Positions 6,008-6,964 of a DNA stretch of 6,964 nucleotides are shown here, piece by piece; position 1 is the first letter of the stretch, and each line of letters begins with the position of its first letter. The DNA is from Xanthobacteraceae bacterium. GTDB taxonomy: Bacteria > Pseudomonadota > Alphaproteobacteria > Rhizobiales > Xanthobacteraceae. The notes below the pieces were generated by a model, which saw nothing but the letters and a program-made list of their open reading frames with translations, searched no databases and was not told where the DNA came from. Both the position numbers and the translations under genes were made by a program. The stretch spans positions 1 to 6,964 of the forward strand of contig JASHRR010001477.1 in assembly GCA_030037185.1 (NCBI GenBank), in the 5' to 3' direction.

Positions 6008-6964
6008 ATGCCACAGAACGTACGCATTGCTCTCGACGCCATGGGAGGCGATCACGGCGCAGCGGTCGCGGTGGCAGGCGCCGACATTTCCCTCGAGCGG
6101 CATCCCGACACCGAGTTTGTGATCGCCGGCAGTCGCACAGTACTCGAACCATTGCTCGCCGATCGGCCGGCGCTGCGCGCCGCCTCGCGCATCGTCCACA
6201 CCGATGTGGCAGTCAAGATGGACGACAAGCCCAGCCAGGCCTTGCGGCACGGCCGCTGGCGGTCCTCGATGTGGGTCGCGATCGACGCGGTCAAAAAGGC
6301 TGAAGCGGATGTTGCGATTTCGGCGGGCAATACCGGTGCCCTGATGGCGATGGCCAAGTTCCATCTGCGGACCATGGCCGGCATCGGTCGGCCGGCGATC
6401 GCAGCCTTATGGCCGACGCTGCGAGGCGAATCGATCGTCCTTGACGTCGGGGCCACCATCGGGGCGGATGCCAAGCATCTGGTCGATCTCGCCGTCATGG
6501 GCGGCGCCATGGCGCGGGTGCTGTTCGACCTCGAGCGGCCGACCGTCGGGCTCCTCAATATCGGCGTGGAGGAGGTCAAGGGTCTCGAAGAGGTCCGCCA
6601 GGCCGGCGTTATCCTGCGCCAGGCGGGGCGTGCGGACCTCGACTATGTGGGCTTTGTCGAGGGCGACGATATCGGCAAAGGCACGGTGGATGTTGTGGTC
6701 ACCGAAGGTTTCGCTGGCAATATCGCCTTGAAAACCGCGGAAGGAACCGCCAAACAACTATATCAGTATCTGCGGAGCGCCATGAGCCGTACCCTCTCGG
6801 CCAGGATCGGATTCCTATTCGCACGCAAAGCGTTCGCTGCCGTAAGGGATAAGATGGATCCGGGCAAGGTCAATGGTGGGGTGTTTCTCGGCCTCAATGG
6901 GCTCGTCATCAAGAGCCATGGCGCTGCCGACGCCGAAGGATTCGCAGCGGCGATCGATCTTGGC
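6008..6964 (+). CDS. plsX: Phosphate acyltransferase PlsX, 3' end outside window
   Basis: PlsX transfers acyl groups from acyl-carrier protein to phosphate, making acyl-phosphate for PlsY and so for glycerophospholipid synthesis; it is a peripheral membrane enzyme. The first 319 codons are present, uninterrupted to the window edge; relatives have about 350, so perhaps 30-35 are missing. ATG 6008 gives [18 protein letters not shown], the family's standard start, with AAGG seven bases upstream. Other marks are [26 protein letters not shown] (105-114), [10 protein letters not shown] (145-154), [27 protein letters not shown] (233-246) and [10 protein letters not shown] (289-298). The preceding DUF177 gene is the usual partner, and fabH would be expected beyond the window. 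A 171-base gap with the hairpin at 5981-5997 separates the two, so plsX may have its own promoter. Identity is near certain. Confidence 0.97.
   Translation, partial: MPQNVRIALDAMGGDHGAAVAVAGADISLERHPDTEFVIAGSRTVLEPLLADRPALRAASRIVHTDVAVKMDDKPSQALRHGRWRSSMWVAIDAVKKAEADVAISAGNTGALMAMAKFHLRTMAGIGRPAIAALWPTLRGESIVLDVGATIGADAKHLVDLAVMGGAMARVLFDLERPTVGLLNIGVEEVKGLEEVRQAGVILRQAGRADLDYVGFVEGDDIGKGTVDVVVTEGFAGNIALKTAEGTAKQLYQYLRSAMSRTLSARIGFLFARKAFAAVRDKMDPGKVNGGVFLGLNGLVIKSHGAADAEGFAAAIDLG

Noticed and set aside
5267..6364. 365-codon minus-strand open frame opposite DUF177 and plsX
   Set aside because: It covers two well-recognised plus-strand genes and its own translation has no motif.
1..6964. CRISPR array, tRNA/rRNA gene, toxin-antitoxin or defence genes
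   Set aside because: I looked for regularly spaced repeats, cloverleaf-like segments and small paired frames and saw none that hold up.

Overview
The window looks like chromosomal DNA of a high-GC alphaproteobacterium of the order Hyphomicrobiales, most like the Bradyrhizobium/Rhodopseudomonas/Nitrobacter branch. The reasons are the gene order (thiL, hppA, bamE on the opposite strand, a DUF177 gene, plsX), the close resemblance of the recognisable proteins to that group from memory, and a palindromic intergenic repeat of the type scattered through those genomes. No database search was possible, so the taxon is an inference.

Layout. Positions 1-203 are the 3' end of thiL (thiamine-monophosphate kinase). 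Ten bases later begins a broken FMN-dependent alpha-hydroxy-acid dehydrogenase (214-664). It keeps its ribosome binding site and start codon but carries four single-base frameshifts and lacks its C-terminal half. A non-coding stretch (665-942) with a palindromic repeat leads to an intact hppA (943-3063), the membrane proton pump driven by pyrophosphate, with the residues of the potassium-independent subclass. Convergent to it is bamE (3151-3612, minus strand), an outer-membrane assembly lipoprotein.

Positions 3613-5317 hold about 1.7 kb with no convincing intact gene. The stretch is a graveyard: a 13-codon scrap resembling the N-terminus of the ubiquinol-cytochrome c chaperone CBP3 on the plus strand, the N-terminal piece of an IS630-family transposase on the minus strand, an AT-rich dyad, and a strong palindrome beside the transposase remnant. 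In relatives as I recall them, a CBP3-family gene occupies this place, so the simplest reading is that it was lost or destroyed here. A DUF177 (YceD-like) gene (5318-5836) and the first 319 codons of plsX (6008-6964, cut by the window end) follow on the plus strand.

Functionally the intact genes are housekeeping: cofactor synthesis (thiL), energy conservation (hppA), envelope assembly (bamE) and phospholipid/fatty-acid synthesis (plsX with its usual DUF177 neighbour). I found no CRISPR array, toxin-antitoxin pair, defence system, RNA gene or intact mobile element. The notable content is local gene decay at two points of an otherwise conserved gene order, and several inverted repeats. I see no evidence of a new biological system.
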